A stretch of DNA of 64,000 bases from Streptomyces lincolnensis (GTDB lineage: Bacteria > Actinomycetota > Actinomycetes > Streptomycetales > Streptomycetaceae), in contig NZ_CP016438.1 of the NCBI RefSeq assembly GCF_001685355.1, forward strand, positions 4,588,001 through 4,652,000, in the 5' to 3' direction. The translations under genes and the position numbers were made by a program. Positions 27,343 to 35,798 of this stretch are shown here, one piece after another. Each line of letters begins with the position of its first letter. Position 1 is the stretch's first letter. The notes beneath the pieces were generated by a model. It had not been told where the DNA came from and made no database searches. It worked only from the letters and a program-made list of their open reading frames with translations.

Positions 27343-28299
27343 CTAGGACTTGACCCAGCCGTTCACCAGCCACGACTGGTCGAGGAGGGCGTCGCACTGG
27401 TTGCCCTGCTCGCAGGAGAGCTTGATGGTATTGGCGCCCTTGTTGAGCTGGACCCAGTTGTAGGTCTTGGTCCAGCCCTTCTCGTAGTCGCCCTCGGCGG
27501 CCTTCGCGTAGTTGTCCATGCCGACCGGCGTGGTGGAGGCCGTGCCGTTGATCGTGAGCGTGGCGGTGGCGTCCTTTCCGGGGACGCTGTAGCCGGTGTA
27601 CAGGGTGTACTTGCCGGCCTTCGGGACCGTGGCCGACCACGTCACCGACGCCCCGACCTGGTTGAAGCCCTGCACGTAGACGCCGCCGTCGGCCTGGGCG
27701 CCCTTCACGGAGGTGGCGACGCTCGTGCCGCCCTCCAGGCGCATCGTCTTCGTGTCGGCCTTCGGCAGTTCCGCCGCCTCGCCCGACGACGAGTTCGACG
27801 GGGTGGGGTCGGAGCTCTGGGACGTCGTGGGCGTGCTCGACGAGTCGCCGCCGCCCGCGTCCTTGTTGTCGTCGCCGCCCGCCATCGCGATGCCGATGCC
27901 GATGACGACCGCGGCGACGACCGCGATCGCGCCGATCAGCAGGCCCTTGGTATTGGGGCCGCCCCGGCCGCCACCGCCGCTGTAGGACGGCTGGGGGCTC
28001 TGGGTGGTGGCACCGCCACCGCCGCCGGGGAAGGTCTCGGGGGCCGCGTAGTGCGCGCTGGGCTGCCCCGGGGCCTGCTGCGGGACCTGCCCGTAGGGGG
28101 CGGTCGCGGCGGCCTGCGGCTGCTGCTGTCCGTACTGGCGCTGCCCGACCGAGCGCGCTCTGTTGACGGAGCCGACCGAGCCGGGGTAGCCGTAGCCACC
28201 GGACGGCGGCTGGGCCCCGTTGGCCTGCCCGTCGGCGTAGAGGTAGCCGAACGGGTCGTCGTCCTCGGGCGTGCTCGCGCCGTTGTTGCCGGACGTCAT
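27343..28299 (-). CDS. Membrane-anchored carbohydrate-binding (CBM-like) protein
   Basis: The protein is 318 aa. Residues 1-115 are Gly/Gln/Pro-rich and disordered with no signal peptide. One transmembrane helix (GLLIGAIAVVAAVVIGIGIAMAG) follows. Then come a Ser/Thr/Pro linker and a C-terminal beta-sandwich of about 130 aa (VYVQGFNQVGASVTWSATV, KYTLYTGYSVPGKDATATL, WVQLNKGANTIKLSCEQGNQC) typical of CBM6/CBM35-like domains. A type II membrane protein with outward sugar-binding domain is inferred. It converges on the sugar kinase gene. Confidence 0.8.
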   Translation of the reverse strand: MTSGNNGASTPEDDDPFGYLYADGQANGAQPPSGGYGYPGSVGSVNRARSVGQRQYGQQQPQAAATAPYGQVPQQAPGQPSAHYAAPETFPGGGGGATTQSPQPSYSGGGGRGGPNTKGLLIGAIAVVAAVVIGIGIAMAGGDDNKDAGGGDSSSTPTTSQSSDPTPSNSSSGEAAELPKADTKTMRLEGGTSVATSVKGAQADGGVYVQGFNQVGASVTWSATVPKAGKYTLYTGYSVPGKDATATLTINGTASTTPVGMDNYAKAAEGDYEKGWTKTYNWVQLNKGANTIKLSCEQGNQCDALLDQSWLVNGWVKS

Positions 28300-28421
28300 C
28301 CCTTGGTACTCCTCGAACAGGTGCGGATCGGATGCGATACGTGGAGTCAGAATGGCGAGCCTACCCGCTCCCGCTGCCCCAAACGGGTGACTCGGATCGC
28401 ATCAGCTCGCTGACCTGGGGA

Positions 28422-30077
28422 TCAGCCGGCGCGTCTGTGTTGTTTGGGACGGGATCGTTTCTCGACGTACATCCGCTCGTCGGCCGACTTCAATACTTCG
28501 TCCGCCGTCATGCCGCAGTGTGCCCAGCCGATACCGAAGCTGGCGCCCACCCGCACGGCCCGTCCCTCGGCCCGGATGGGCTGGATGATCTCGTTGCGCA
28601 GCCGGACCGCGAGGTCCTGGGCATCGGCCTTGCCGAGCCCGTCCGCGAGGATCACGAACTCGTCGCCGCCGAGCCGGGCGACGGTGTCGCCGTCGCGCAC
28701 GCACTGCGACAGCCGCCGGGCGACCTCGATGAGCACCGCGTCACCCGCGTTGTGCCCGAAGCGGTCGTTGATCGACTTGAAGCCGTCGAGGTCGCAGAAG
28801 AGCACCGCGAGCCCCTTGGTGCCGTCGTCGCGCTCCCCCTCGGGGGCGACGGTGTGCACATGGTGGTCGAAGCCGTCGAACGACTCCGCGCCCGGCCGGA
28901 AGTCGAAGCCGTGGCCGTTGACGTCGTAGGCGGGATGGCCGTAGGCCGCGTCGATGGACTCCAGGGCGGCCGGGTGGGTGGGCCGCTGGCAGAGCCGGGA
29001 CGACAGGCGCGCGCGCAGTTCGGCGGAGTTCGGCAGGCCGGTGAGCGAGTCGTGGGAGGCGCGGTGGGCGAGCTGGAGCTCGCGGCGCTTGCGCTCCTCT
29101 ATGTCCTCGACGTGGGTGAGGAGGAAACGCGGCCCGTCGGCGGCGTCGGCGACGACGGAGTTGCGCAGGCTGACCCAGACGTAGGTGCCGTCACGGCGGC
29201 CCAGGCGCAGTTCCGCGCGCCCGCCCTCGGCGGAGGTCCGCAGCAGCGTCCCTATGTCCTCGGGGTGGACGAGGTCGGAGAAGGCGTAGCGGCGCATCGC
29301 GGACGCGGGGCGGCCGAGGAGACGGCACAGCGCGTCGTTGGTGCGCAGGATCCGGCCGTGCTGGTCGCCGCCCATCTCGGCGATGGCCATGCCGGAGGGG
29401 GCGTACTCGAAGGCCTGCCGGAAGCTCTCCTCGCTGGCCCTGAGCGCCTGCTGCTCCCTTTCGAGCCTGACCAGTGCGCGCTGCATGTTGGCACGTAGAC
29501 GCGCGTTACTGATCGCGATGGCGGCCTGGAAGGCGTACATCTGGAGCGCCTCGCGCCCCCACGCGCCCGGCCTGCGGCCGTTGCGCGGACGGTCCACGGA
29601 GAGCACGCCGATCAGCTCGCCGCACGAGCCGCCGCCCGGCGCCGCGGGGGTGAACATGGGCGCGAAGAGCCGGTCGGAGGGGTGCCACTCGTCCTCGAAG
29701 CGGGGCGCGGGCCCGTCGGTGTACCACTGCGGGACGTCGTCGTCGTCGAGGACCCAGCCCTCGGTGTGCGGTATGAAGACCAGGTCGCCCCAGTTCTCTC
29801 CCATGGAGAGGCGGCGCTCCCAGGACTCGCGGGAGCCGACGCGGCCGGTGATCAGCGATTCGGCGGCCTGGTTGCCGGAGAACGCGGCGACCACGAGATC
29901 GCCGTCGGGACGCACGAGGTTGACGCAGGCAAGCTCGTAGCCGAGGGCCTGGACCACGCCGTCGGCGACCGTCTGAAGTGTGTCCGCCAGGCTGCGGGCC
30001 GTGTTCATGTCGGCCATGACCTGGTGCAGTTGTCGCAGGGACGCAAGACGGACGTAGGGTTCCGACTCGCTCTCCAT
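28422..30077 (-). CDS. cdgB: Diguanylate cyclase CdgB (GAF-PAS-GGDEF)
   Basis: I start at the ATG at 30077 (MESESEPYVRL), which follows GGGGGGAGGGCGAGC; a Met at 30122 lacks a site. Domains: GAF at about 25-205, PAS/PAC at about 215-335 (RQAFEYAPSGMAIAEM.., THVEDIEERKRRELQ), GGDEF at about 340-540 with the active-site RLGGDEFVIL and CDLDGFKSINDRFGHNAGD. An insert of about 60 aa separates the start of the GGDEF domain from its core. In S. coelicolor CdgB makes c-di-GMP, controls development and is a BldD target. Confidence 0.93.
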   Translation of the reverse strand: MESESEPYVRLASLRQLHQVMADMNTARSLADTLQTVADGVVQALGYELACVNLVRPDGDLVVAAFSGNQAAESLITGRVGSRESWERRLSMGENWGDLVFIPHTEGWVLDDDDVPQWYTDGPAPRFEDEWHPSDRLFAPMFTPAAPGGGSCGELIGVLSVDRPRNGRRPGAWGREALQMYAFQAAIAISNARLRANMQRALVRLEREQQALRASEESFRQAFEYAPSGMAIAEMGGDQHGRILRTNDALCRLLGRPASAMRRYAFSDLVHPEDIGTLLRTSAEGGRAELRLGRRDGTYVWVSLRNSVVADAADGPRFLLTHVEDIEERKRRELQLAHRASHDSLTGLPNSAELRARLSSRLCQRPTHPAALESIDAAYGHPAYDVNGHGFDFRPGAESFDGFDHHVHTVAPEGERDDGTKGLAVLFCDLDGFKSINDRFGHNAGDAVLIEVARRLSQCVRDGDTVARLGGDEFVILADGLGKADAQDLAVRLRNEIIQPIRAEGRAVRVGASFGIGWAHCGMTADEVLKSADERMYVEKRSRPKQHRRAG

Positions 30078-30220
30078 GCTCGCCCTCCCCCCGAGACCTC
30101 GCAGCGAATCAAGGGTTCTCATCGGCGTATCGTCAGTGCGCTTCGTAAGTGGAGCTTCCCCGCCACTGAATCACAGCGCGCTCCTCACTCGGTACACAGG
30201 GTCAACAATTACTGCCCCTT

Positions 30221-30234
30221 GTGACTCAAGTCAC
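30221..30234. promoter_or_regulatory. Perfect palindrome upstream of cdgB
   Basis: GTGACTCAAGTCAC, with T and A extending it on either side. Arms TGAC/GTCA resemble BldD half-sites but with a 4-bp instead of 5-bp centre. It lies about 145 bp upstream of cdgB. Confidence 0.35.
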
Positions 30235-30282
30235 AGCGAAAGATGAACAATTGAGTGGGGTTTCTGCGGTTTACCAGTGCGC

Positions 30283-30295
30283 TTACTGAACGTAA
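30283..30295. promoter_or_regulatory. BldD-box-like inverted repeat upstream of cdgB
   Basis: TTACTGAACGTAA has arms TTAC/GTAA with a 5-bp centre, the spacing of the BldD consensus TNACNCWGNGTNA, but differs at the two inner C/G positions. cdgB is a known BldD target, so it is a candidate only. Confidence 0.35.
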
Positions 30296-30381
30296 TTTTT
30301 GTGCTCGGTCGGGAGACCTAGGTCCGGTCTCGGGCGAAGGCCCGATGTGGTGCGTGCAGGACGGACACTAGCGTTTCCGGC

Positions 30382-30960
30382 GTGCCCCACACTCCCTCCG
30401 TCACCTCGCCCCCGATGATCCCCGCGCCCGCCTCCGGGCATCCTGTGGGGGTGAGCAACGACGAGTTCCGCACCGCCCTGTCCCGGCTGGCCGCCGGCGT
30501 GGTCCTGGTGACCGCGTTCGAGGCCCCGCTCGACCCCGAGGGCCCGAAGGGCGAGGACGTCGGCATGACGGCGACGGCGTTCATGTCGGTCTCCCTGGAC
30601 CCGCCCCTGGTACTGGTCAGCCTGCGCAACGGCTCCCGCATGGACGACCTGCTGGACGAGCAGCCCCTGTGGGCGGTGTCGGTCCTCTCCGAGAGCCAGC
30701 GGCACATCGCCGGCCGCTTCGCCATGAAGGGCCGCATCAGCGACCGCCTCCTCTTCGAGGACATCCCCTACGTCCGTGGCGCGGCGACCGGCGCCCTTCT
30801 CGTGGGCGGCGCCCTGGCCACCCTGGAGTGCCGCACGGAACAGCGCGTGCCGGCCGGCGACCACACCCTCGTGATCGGCCGCGTCCTGACGGCGTCCCTC
30901 CCCAGCGCGGACGGCGGACCGCTCACGTATTTCCGGGGCCGCTACCGGCAGTTGGGGTGA
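30382..30960 (+). CDS. Flavin reductase-like FMN-binding protein
   Basis: The 192-aa protein has the flavin reductase domain: FRTALSRLAAGVVLVTA, GMTATAFMSVSLDPPLVLVSL, WAVSVLSESQRHIAGRFA and the HTLVIGRV strand. Such proteins reduce FMN/FAD with NAD(P)H, often for a monooxygenase, though none is adjacent. TAGCGT lies 7 nt before the GTG at 30382 and there is no ribosome site, so a leaderless message is likely. A GTG at 30451 is an alternative start. Confidence 0.9.
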   Translation: MPHTPSVTSPPMIPAPASGHPVGVSNDEFRTALSRLAAGVVLVTAFEAPLDPEGPKGEDVGMTATAFMSVSLDPPLVLVSLRNGSRMDDLLDEQPLWAVSVLSESQRHIAGRFAMKGRISDRLLFEDIPYVRGAATGALLVGGALATLECRTEQRVPAGDHTLVIGRVLTASLPSADGGPLTYFRGRYRQLG

Positions 30961-31026
30961 CCTTCACCCGGCCGGGCCCCCGGAATTCGCTCGCCCCGCC
31001 GTGATTCGCCTGCTTAGGGTGCGCGC

Positions 31027-31503
31027 ATGACGACGCCCTCCGGACTCCGCCTCGAAGAGATCACCCCCCGCACCTTCGAGGCCGCGATCGGCATCCGGGT
31101 CCGCCCCGAGCAGGAATTCGCGGTCACCTCCGTGGTGAAGTCCCTCGCCGAGGCCTACGTTCATCCGGACACCGCCTGGCCGCGCCTGATCCTCGACGGG
31201 GACCGTCCGGTCGGCTTCCTGATGGCCTTCTTCGACATCGACTGGCGTGACGACGGCACCCTCTTCCGCTCCGGCCTGTGGCGCCTCAACATCGCGGCGG
31301 ACGCGCAGGGCCACGGCTACGGCCGGTTCGCCGTGGAGTCCGTCGCCGCCGAGATCCGCCGCCGGGGCGGCAAGGAGTTCCACGTCACCTGGCACCCCGG
31401 CCCCGACGGCCCGGAGAACTTCTACCTGCGGCTCGGCTTCCGGCCCAACGGCGAGACGGTCGAGGGCGAGACGGTGGGCGTGCTGGAACTGGGCGCCTCC
31501 TGA
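31027..31503 (+). CDS. GNAT acetyltransferase (spermidine acetyltransferase-like)
   Basis: The 158-aa GNAT protein shows GLWRLNIAADAQGHGYGRFAVESVAAEI as the acetyl-CoA loop (Q-G-H-G-Y-G) and a final NFYLRLGFRPNGE. The WRLNIA..GKGYG-type core resembles Blt/SpeG polyamine acetyltransferases. TAGGGT lies 6 nt ahead of the ATG with no ribosome site. Its 3' end overlaps the convergent sigma-factor gene by 82 bp. Confidence 0.87.
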   Translation: MTTPSGLRLEEITPRTFEAAIGIRVRPEQEFAVTSVVKSLAEAYVHPDTAWPRLILDGDRPVGFLMAFFDIDWRDDGTLFRSGLWRLNIAADAQGHGYGRFAVESVAAEIRRRGGKEFHVTWHPGPDGPENFYLRLGFRPNGETVEGETVGVLELGAS

Positions 31504-32375
31504 AGAAGCTCGACGTCCAGCACGGCGAGACGGTCCGGGTCCGTGGTGATGTCGATCACGGTGATCCGTTCGTCCACGACGGTGAAGGAAAGGACACGGT
31601 CCATCCGGCCGTCGACGAACACCGCCATGCCCGTGCGGCCGTCCACCAGAGCGGGTACGGGGACACCCGCCCCCCGGGAGAACCGGCTCGCGCCCCGGGC
31701 CACCGCCGCCGCACCCGTCGTCACCCCGACCTCGGTACGCGCCACGACGTCCGGATCGAGGACCGCGACCAGCGCGTCGAACTCCCCCGCCCGCGCGGCG
31801 GCGAGAAACGCGTCGACGACCTCCCGCTGCCGGGCCAGGTCGGCGTCGGGCGCCTGGGCGCCCCGCACCCGGCGCCGGGCCCTGCTGGCCAGCTGCCGCG
31901 CCGCCGGCGGGGACTTCCCGACGACGGCCGCGATCTCGTCGTAGGACACCGCGAACAGGTCGTGCAGCACGAACGCCAGCCGTTCGGCGGGCGTGAGCGT
32001 CTCCAGTACGACGAGCAGGGCGCCCCCGACCGAGTCCGCGAGCAGAGCGTCCTGCTCGGGGTCGGGGACGGGTCCGGGTCCGGGACCAGGGCCGGGGCCG
32101 GTGGTCGTGCCGGGGCGCTGCGGTGCGGTCTCCAGTGGTTCCTCCGCGCGGGAGCGGCGCGAGCGCAGCATGTCGAGGCAGACCCGGCCGACCACCGTCG
32201 TCAGCCAGCCCCCGAGGTTGTCGATCCGCCGCGCGTCCGTACGGCTCAGCCGCAGCCAGACCTCCTGGACCGCGTCGTCGGCCTCGGTGACCGACCCGAG
32301 CATGCGGTGCGCCACGGCCCGCAGATGCCCGCGGTGCGCCTCGAAACGCTCGGCAAGGAAGTCGTCGTAGCCCAT
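31422..32375 (-). CDS. ECF sigma factor with SnoaL-like C-terminal domain (SigJ/ECF41 type)
   Basis: The 317-aa protein has sigma region 2 (VAHRMLGSVTEADDAVQEVWLRL, GGWLTTVVGRVCLDMLRSR), a Gly-Pro repeat linker, region 4 (LTPAERLAFVLHDLFAVSYDEIAAVVGKSPPAARQLASRARRR) and a NTF2/SnoaL-like domain (VDAFLAAARAGEFDALVAVLDPDVV). That fusion marks ECF41/SigJ factors, whose C-terminal domain works as a built-in regulator. ATG at 32375 is preceded by GAGGGGCAGTGACC. The last 27 codons overlap the GNAT gene on the other strand. Confidence 0.93.
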   Translation of the reverse strand: MGYDDFLAERFEAHRGHLRAVAHRMLGSVTEADDAVQEVWLRLSRTDARRIDNLGGWLTTVVGRVCLDMLRSRRSRAEEPLETAPQRPGTTTGPGPGPGPGPVPDPEQDALLADSVGGALLVVLETLTPAERLAFVLHDLFAVSYDEIAAVVGKSPPAARQLASRARRRVRGAQAPDADLARQREVVDAFLAAARAGEFDALVAVLDPDVVARTEVGVTTGAAAVARGASRFSRGAGVPVPALVDGRTGMAVFVDGRMDRVLSFTVVDERITVIDITTDPDRLAVLDVELLQEAPSSSTPTVSPSTVSPLGRKPSRR

Positions 32376-32490
32376 GGTCACTGCCCCTCGTCACGGTCCG
32401 TCCGTCGTCGGTTGGTTGACGGGTGACGCGGAGGAGATGTGACACGGGGGCGTGGCGGGTGTCCGGCCGGTCCGGCCGGGGGCGGTGGCT

Positions 32491-32961
32491 CTAGCCCCAG
32501 CCCTGGCCCGAGCGGCCCCGCTTCGTGTCCGAGCGCTGCTTCTTCTCCCGCAGCCGGCGTTCGTTGATGCCGCGCGGGATGCGGGTGGCCCTGCGGGGCT
32601 TGGGCGGCGGGGCCGTCGCCTCGGCGAGGAGGGAGGCCAGGCGTACCGCGGCGGTCTCGCGGTTGCGCCACTGGGAGCGGTGCTCGGAGGAGCGGACGGT
32701 GACGACACCGTCGACCAGCCGCCCCGCGAGTTTGGCCAGGGCCCGCTGCTTCCACACCTCGGGCAGCGCCTCGGTCTTCGCGAGGTCGAAGCGCAGCTCG
32801 ACCTGGGAGTCGCTGGTGTTGACGTGCTGTCCGCCCGGACCGGACGACCGCGAGAAACGCCACATGAGCTCGGCCTCGGGAAGCGAGACGGAGCCGCGAA
32901 TACTGAGTTTTCTGGGGGACGAACCCCCAGACCCCCGCTGAGGACCGGACATGCCGTCCAT
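32491..32961 (-). CDS. arfB: Alternative ribosome-rescue factor ArfB-like peptidyl-tRNA hydrolase
   Basis: The 156-aa protein carries the catalytic SGPGGQHVNTSDSQVEL loop and a basic tail (REKKQRSDTKRGR) that in ArfB/YaeJ threads the empty mRNA channel. It releases peptides from stalled ribosomes. GAGGGGAAC precedes the ATG at 32961. Residues 6-17 (PQRGSGGSSPRK) are encoded by a dispersed intergenic repeat, so this N-terminus is unusual. Confidence 0.9.
   Translation of the reverse strand: MDGMSGPQRGSGGSSPRKLSIRGSVSLPEAELMWRFSRSSGPGGQHVNTSDSQVELRFDLAKTEALPEVWKQRALAKLAGRLVDGVVTVRSSEHRSQWRNRETAAVRLASLLAEATAPPPKPRRATRIPRGINERRLREKKQRSDTKRGRSGQGWG
32912..32940. repeat. Dispersed repeat inside the arfB N-terminus
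   Basis: CTGGGGGACGAACCCCCAGA plus CCCCCGCTG. On the minus strand it reads CAGCGGGGGTCTGGGGG, the right-hand half of the intergenic repeat seen at 22421-22500, with a different hairpin loop. It is in frame with arfB. Confidence 0.8.
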
Positions 32962-33150
32962 GTTCCCCTCTCTGTCCGGTCCACGTCACGCGAATATCGC
33001 CACGGACCGGCAACCATCGGCTCGGTCCACCGGCTCGGTAAAGAAAGTAAAGACACCAGGAACCTTCGGCACCCCTCTCGGCGTTCATGGAGGTAGCTGT
33101 AGCTTCATGTCCGTACTGCCGTACATAAACGAGGGAAGGGACTCCCAACA

Positions 33151-33726
33151 ATGGCTGTAAGCCTGTCCAAGGGTGGCAACGTCTCGCTCACCAAGGAGGC
33201 TCCGGGCCTGACCGCCGTCACCGTGGGCCTCGGCTGGGACGTCCGCACCACCACCGGCACGGACTTCGACCTCGACGCCTCCGCGATCGCGGTCAACCCT
33301 CAGGGCAAGGTCTACTCGGACGCCCACTTCGTGTTCTTCAACAACAAGCAGACCCCGGACCAGACCATCGTCCACACCGGTGACAACCGCACCGGCGAGG
33401 GCGCCGGCGACGACGAGGCGATCAACGTCAACCTCGCCGGCCTCCCGGCCGACGTCGACAAGATCGTCTTCCCGGTCTCGATCTACGACGCGGAGAACCG
33501 CTCGCAGAACTTCGGCCAGGTCCGCAACGCCTACATCCGCATCGTCAACCAGGACGGCGGCACCGAGATCGCCCGCTACGACCTGTCGGAGGACGCGGCG
33601 ACGGAGACGGCCATGGTCTTCGGCGAGCTCTACCGCAACGGCGCGGAGTGGAAGTTCCGCGCGGTCGGCCAGGGCTACGCCTCCGGCCTGGTGGGCATCG
33701 CCCAGGACTTCGGCGTCAACGTCTGA
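33151..33726 (+). CDS. terD: TerD family calcium-binding stress protein
   Basis: The 191-aa protein is typical for TerD/Ter[52 protein letters not shown] and [19 protein letters not shown]. The Asp-rich loops bind calcium. GAAGGGACTCCCAACA precedes the ATG. Family members act in tellurite and general stress responses and influence differentiation in Streptomyces. It stands alone, not in a ter cluster. Confidence 0.95.
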   Translation: MAVSLSKGGNVSLTKEAPGLTAVTVGLGWDVRTTTGTDFDLDASAIAVNPQGKVYSDAHFVFFNNKQTPDQTIVHTGDNRTGEGAGDDEAINVNLAGLPADVDKIVFPVSIYDAENRSQNFGQVRNAYIRIVNQDGGTEIARYDLSEDAATETAMVFGELYRNGAEWKFRAVGQGYASGLVGIAQDFGVNV

Positions 33727-33798
33727 CGGACACCGCGCTTGCGGGGACCCCTGGCTCCGGCCGGGGGTTCCGGCGTTTTCGGGGGTATCTTGCCCCGC

Positions 33799-34320
33799 GT
33801 GATCCTCACCCCCCTTCCCGTCACCCCCGACCGTGACATCCCGGCCCCGCTCCTCACCGAGCTCACCGCGCTCTACGCCGCCGACCGTGAGTTCCAGGCC
33901 CTCAGCGGCGACTTCCCCGACCCGGACGACATCCGGCCGGAGCAGGTGGCGACCGCGTTGGCGGCGGAACTGTCGAACCCGGACGTGGAGGTACTGCTCG
34001 CGCGGAGCGAGGGGCGCCTGACCGGGATCGCGATCACCCTCGCCCGGCACCCCGACCCGGCCGACCCGGACCCGTGGATCGGCCTGCTGATGGTGGACAC
34101 GAACGTCCGGCGGCAGGGCCACGGACGGCAGCTGGCGTCCCGGGTGGAGGACCGCTTCCGCGGCGCGGGCCGCACCGCCGTCCGCCTCGCCGTCCTCGAC
34201 GGCAACGACCGCGCCCTCGCCTTCTGGACCGCCCTCGGCTACGAGCCGATCGCCCACCGCCCGGACCGCGAACGCGGCCGCCCGTGCACGGTGCTGCGCA
34301 AGCGACTGGTCGAGTCCTGA
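33799..34320 (+). CDS. GNAT family N-acetyltransferase
   Basis: The 173-aa protein starts at the GTG at 33799 (MILTPLPVTPDRD). The core is IGLLMVDTNVRRQGHGRQLASRVEDRF, with Q-G-H-G as the acetyl-CoA loop, followed by VRLAVLDGNDRALAFWTALGYEPI. TATCTT lies 7 nt before the start and there is no ribosome site. The Asp-rich N-terminal half is typical of uncharacterised Streptomyces GNATs. Confidence 0.85.
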   Translation: MILTPLPVTPDRDIPAPLLTELTALYAADREFQALSGDFPDPDDIRPEQVATALAAELSNPDVEVLLARSEGRLTGIAITLARHPDPADPDPWIGLLMVDTNVRRQGHGRQLASRVEDRFRGAGRTAVRLAVLDGNDRALAFWTALGYEPIAHRPDRERGRPCTVLRKRLVES

Positions 34321-34330
34321 CCGGTGCCTG

Positions 34331-35746
34331 TCACCGCTTCGCCGGCTTCCCCTCGCCGTACAGCCAGTCCGCCCAGATCGCGTCGAGGTCCTCGCCGGGG
34401 GCCTGCTTCTCCACGTACGCCGTGAAGTCGGCGGTGTCCGCGTTGCCGTGGCGGTGGGTGGTGTGCCAGCCGCGGACGATGGCGCGGAAGGTGTCGTCGC
34501 CCACCGCCCGGCGGATCTGGTGGAGGACCATCGCGCCGCGCTGGTAGACGGGGCTGTCGGAGAGGTGCGCGGCGCTGGTGGGCTCGGCGGGCGGGAAGGA
34601 CCAGAGGTCCTCGTAGGTGTTCTCGCCGTCGTCGTACAGCGCGTCGAAGGTCTGCTGGGCGGTGTCGCCGCCGTGGTCCTCGGACCACAGCCACTCCGCG
34701 TAGGTGGCGAAGCCCTCGTTGAGCCACATGTCCCGCCAGGTCTTCGGGGTGACGGAGTTCCCGTACCACTGGTGGGCGAGTTCGTGGACGAGGAAGGCGG
34801 TGTCGGGGGCGCCGGGGAAGACGGGACGGTTCTGGGTCTCCAGGGCGTAGCCGACGTCGGGGGCGTGGTCGACGACGGCCCCGGTGGAGGAGAAGGGGTA
34901 CGGGCCGAACACGGACTCCGCCCACTTCATGACCTCGGGGATCCGGGCGAGCACCTTCCGGCTCGCCCTGTCCTCCGCCGGGTCCACGGCCACGTACACC
35001 GGCAGGCCGTCCGGGGTGCTGGAGCGGCGGACGGTGTAGTGACCGATCGCGAGTGTGGCGACATAGCTCGCCATGGGCTCAGCCGTGTGCCAGGTGGAGG
35101 TGGTACGGCCCTGGGTGGTCGTCTCGCCGGTCGGTTCCCCGTTGGACACGGCTCGCAGGTCCTGCGGCACGGTCACCGCGAGGTCGTACGTCGCTTTGTC
35201 GGAGGGGTGGTGGTTGCCGGGGAACCAGGCCATCGAGCCCGTCGGCTCCCCGAGGGCGAGCGCGCCGTCCGACGTGGGCAGCCAGCCCTCCCGGGAGCCG
35301 TCCGGGTCGGTGATCGTCTCCGGGGTGCCGGAGTAGCGGACGGTGACGCGGAAGGTGCCGCCCTTGTCGAGGTCGTCGCGCGGGCGGACGGTGAGCTCCT
35401 GGCCGGTGCGGTTCCAGCGGGCGCCGGTGCCGTCGACGGTGACCTTGCCGACCGTCATGCCCTTGAGGTCGAGGTCGAAGGCGGAGAGGTCCTGGGTGGC
35501 ACGGGCGGTGATCGTCGCCGTGCCGGTGAGGTGGGGCCGGCCGCCGTCGCGGGTGTAGGCGAGGGTCAGGTCGTAGTGGCTGACGTCGTATCCGCCGTTG
35601 CCCGCCTTGGGGAAGTACGGGTCGCGCAGTCCCGCCCCACCGGGGGTGCCCTGGACGCCCGTCCCGCCGCACGCGGTGAGCAGGAGGGCGAGGGCCATGG
35701 GCGTGGAGGCGGGGACGAGCCGTGCGGAGCGGGATCGGGTGGCCAC
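34331..35746 (-). CDS. Secreted M1-family metallopeptidase (lipoprotein)
   Basis: The 471-aa protein starts at the GTG at 35746, with AGGA about 10 bp upstream. The signal ends in lipobox LLTAC, giving a lipoprotein. Zinc-peptidase motifs: HELAHQWYGN and, 18 residues on, the third ligand in WLNEGFATYAEW; the exopeptidase-type GSMAWFPGNHHPSDKATY replaces the classical GAMEN. It is shorter than aminopeptidase N (no C-terminal helical domain), as in other actinobacterial M1 lipoproteins. Confidence 0.92.
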   Translation of the reverse strand: MATRSRSARLVPASTPMALALLLTACGGTGVQGTPGGAGLRDPYFPKAGNGGYDVSHYDLTLAYTRDGGRPHLTGTATITARATQDLSAFDLDLKGMTVGKVTVDGTGARWNRTGQELTVRPRDDLDKGGTFRVTVRYSGTPETITDPDGSREGWLPTSDGALALGEPTGSMAWFPGNHHPSDKATYDLAVTVPQDLRAVSNGEPTGETTTQGRTTSTWHTAEPMASYVATLAIGHYTVRRSSTPDGLPVYVAVDPAEDRASRKVLARIPEVMKWAESVFGPYPFSSTGAVVDHAPDVGYALETQNRPVFPGAPDTAFLVHELAHQWYGNSVTPKTWRDMWLNEGFATYAEWLWSEDHGGDTAQQTFDALYDDGENTYEDLWSFPPAEPTSAAHLSDSPVYQRGAMVLHQIRRAVGDDTFRAIVRGWHTTHRHGNADTADFTAYVEKQAPGEDLDAIWADWLYGEGKPAKR

Positions 35747-35798
35747 GGCTGTGATCCTATGAGGAACGCCTTGAGGACCCCGTGACACCATCACGTAC

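Noticed and set aside
30221..30234. Firm assignment as a BldD box
   Set aside because: Centre is 4 bp instead of 5 and inner bases do not match; kept only as a palindrome.
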